Source: Rhodothermales bacterium (lineage in GTDB: Bacteria; Bacteroidota; Rhodothermia; Rhodothermales; JANQRZ01). From it: 64,000 nucleotides of DNA. Location of the stretch: contig JBDUXZ010000013.1 of assembly GCA_039944855.1 (NCBI GenBank), forward strand, positions 1 to 64,000, read 5' to 3'. A program made the position numbers and the translations under genes. Shown here in pieces: positions 63,989 through 64,000 of the stretch. Within the stretch, counting starts at the first letter, position 1. Every line of letters starts with the position of its first letter. The notes beneath the pieces were generated by a model, which did not search any database, had not been told where the DNA came from, and worked only from the letters and a program-made list of their open reading frames with translations.

Positions 63989-64000
63989 CTGCGCTGCGAT

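Overview
The window is a contiguous, GC-rich, gene-dense bacterial chromosome segment. It suggests a member of the Rhodothermota/Bacteroidota lineage, probably near the marine Rubricoccaceae. I infer this from a full-length SprA (the outer-membrane translocon of the type IX secretion system, T9SS), four secreted proteins ending in a T9SS type-A sorting domain (N-P-x-P/YPNPF motif, then V-x-D-LLGR-V, then G-x-Y-x-x-R), a TonB-dependent receptor with a carboxypeptidase-regulatory-like N-terminus, and many short lipoproteins. No 16S rRNA is present, so placement below phylum is a guess. Three well-formed promoters have TTGAC(A/T) -35 and TATxxT -10 hexamers, so the main sigma factor seems to read ordinary sigma70-type sites.

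Layout. 1-4762: secreted beta-glucan utilisation genes (end of a T9SS-sorted protein, GH3 lipoprotein, GH16 T9SS-sorted glucanase). 5016-14368: a tight, same-strand eight-gene operon, mostly joined by ATGA overlaps. It encodes a GCS2-type glutamate ligase, a P-loop (NACHT-like) protein fused to an FGE/SUMF1 domain, a PHBH-type FAD monooxygenase, a fold-type-I PLP enzyme, an EgtC-like class II amidohydrolase, a tandem cyclic-nucleotide-binding protein, a FOXRED2-like flavoprotein and an AhpD-like protein. The parts list echoes ergothioneine synthesis (EgtA, EgtB half, EgtC, EgtE) without the methyltransferase or the DinB iron domain. It is the best candidate here for an undescribed pathway. 14437-18540: O-antigen ligase-like protein, tRNA-Val(GAC) with promoter and terminator, nitroreductase-like protein, endonuclease V, a lower-GC lipoprotein. 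18540-23492: TonB receptor, PAP2-like membrane protein, prolyl-tRNA synthetase. 23816-26984: Tyr/Gly/Arg-rich repeat lipoprotein and a FadL-like porin. 27067-33217 (minus): membrane protein, mltG, chorismate mutase, tsaD, T9SS propeller protein. 33409-35529: duplicated-domain T9SS protein and DoxX.

35538-41675 is a glyoxylate module. A RamB/ScfR-type regulator is divergent from malate synthase and isocitrate lyase, with a palindromic operator candidate abutting the -35 box, and an alanine-glyoxylate-type aminotransferase follows. 41793-45592 holds small exported proteins, a LytR_C protein, rsfS, a DUF423 protein and lipB. 45686-53971 is sprA. 54319-63988 holds an NTF2-like lipoprotein, an SDR, a saccharopine-dehydrogenase-like protein, a fused iron-type ABC permease, a HepT/MntA toxin-antitoxin pair, a zinc-ribbon membrane protein, the conserved recR-ybaB-dnaX block, an RDD protein and a J-domain protein that may be incomplete.

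Two families of non-coding repeats stand out. A palindromic element centred on a 20-bp perfect palindrome occurs three times, always between co-directional genes and just ahead of the downstream start codon. A GTGATGCGT-type hairpin occurs twice. Long open frames antisense to sprA, GH3, the TonB receptor and the operon are GC-bias shadows and were left out.
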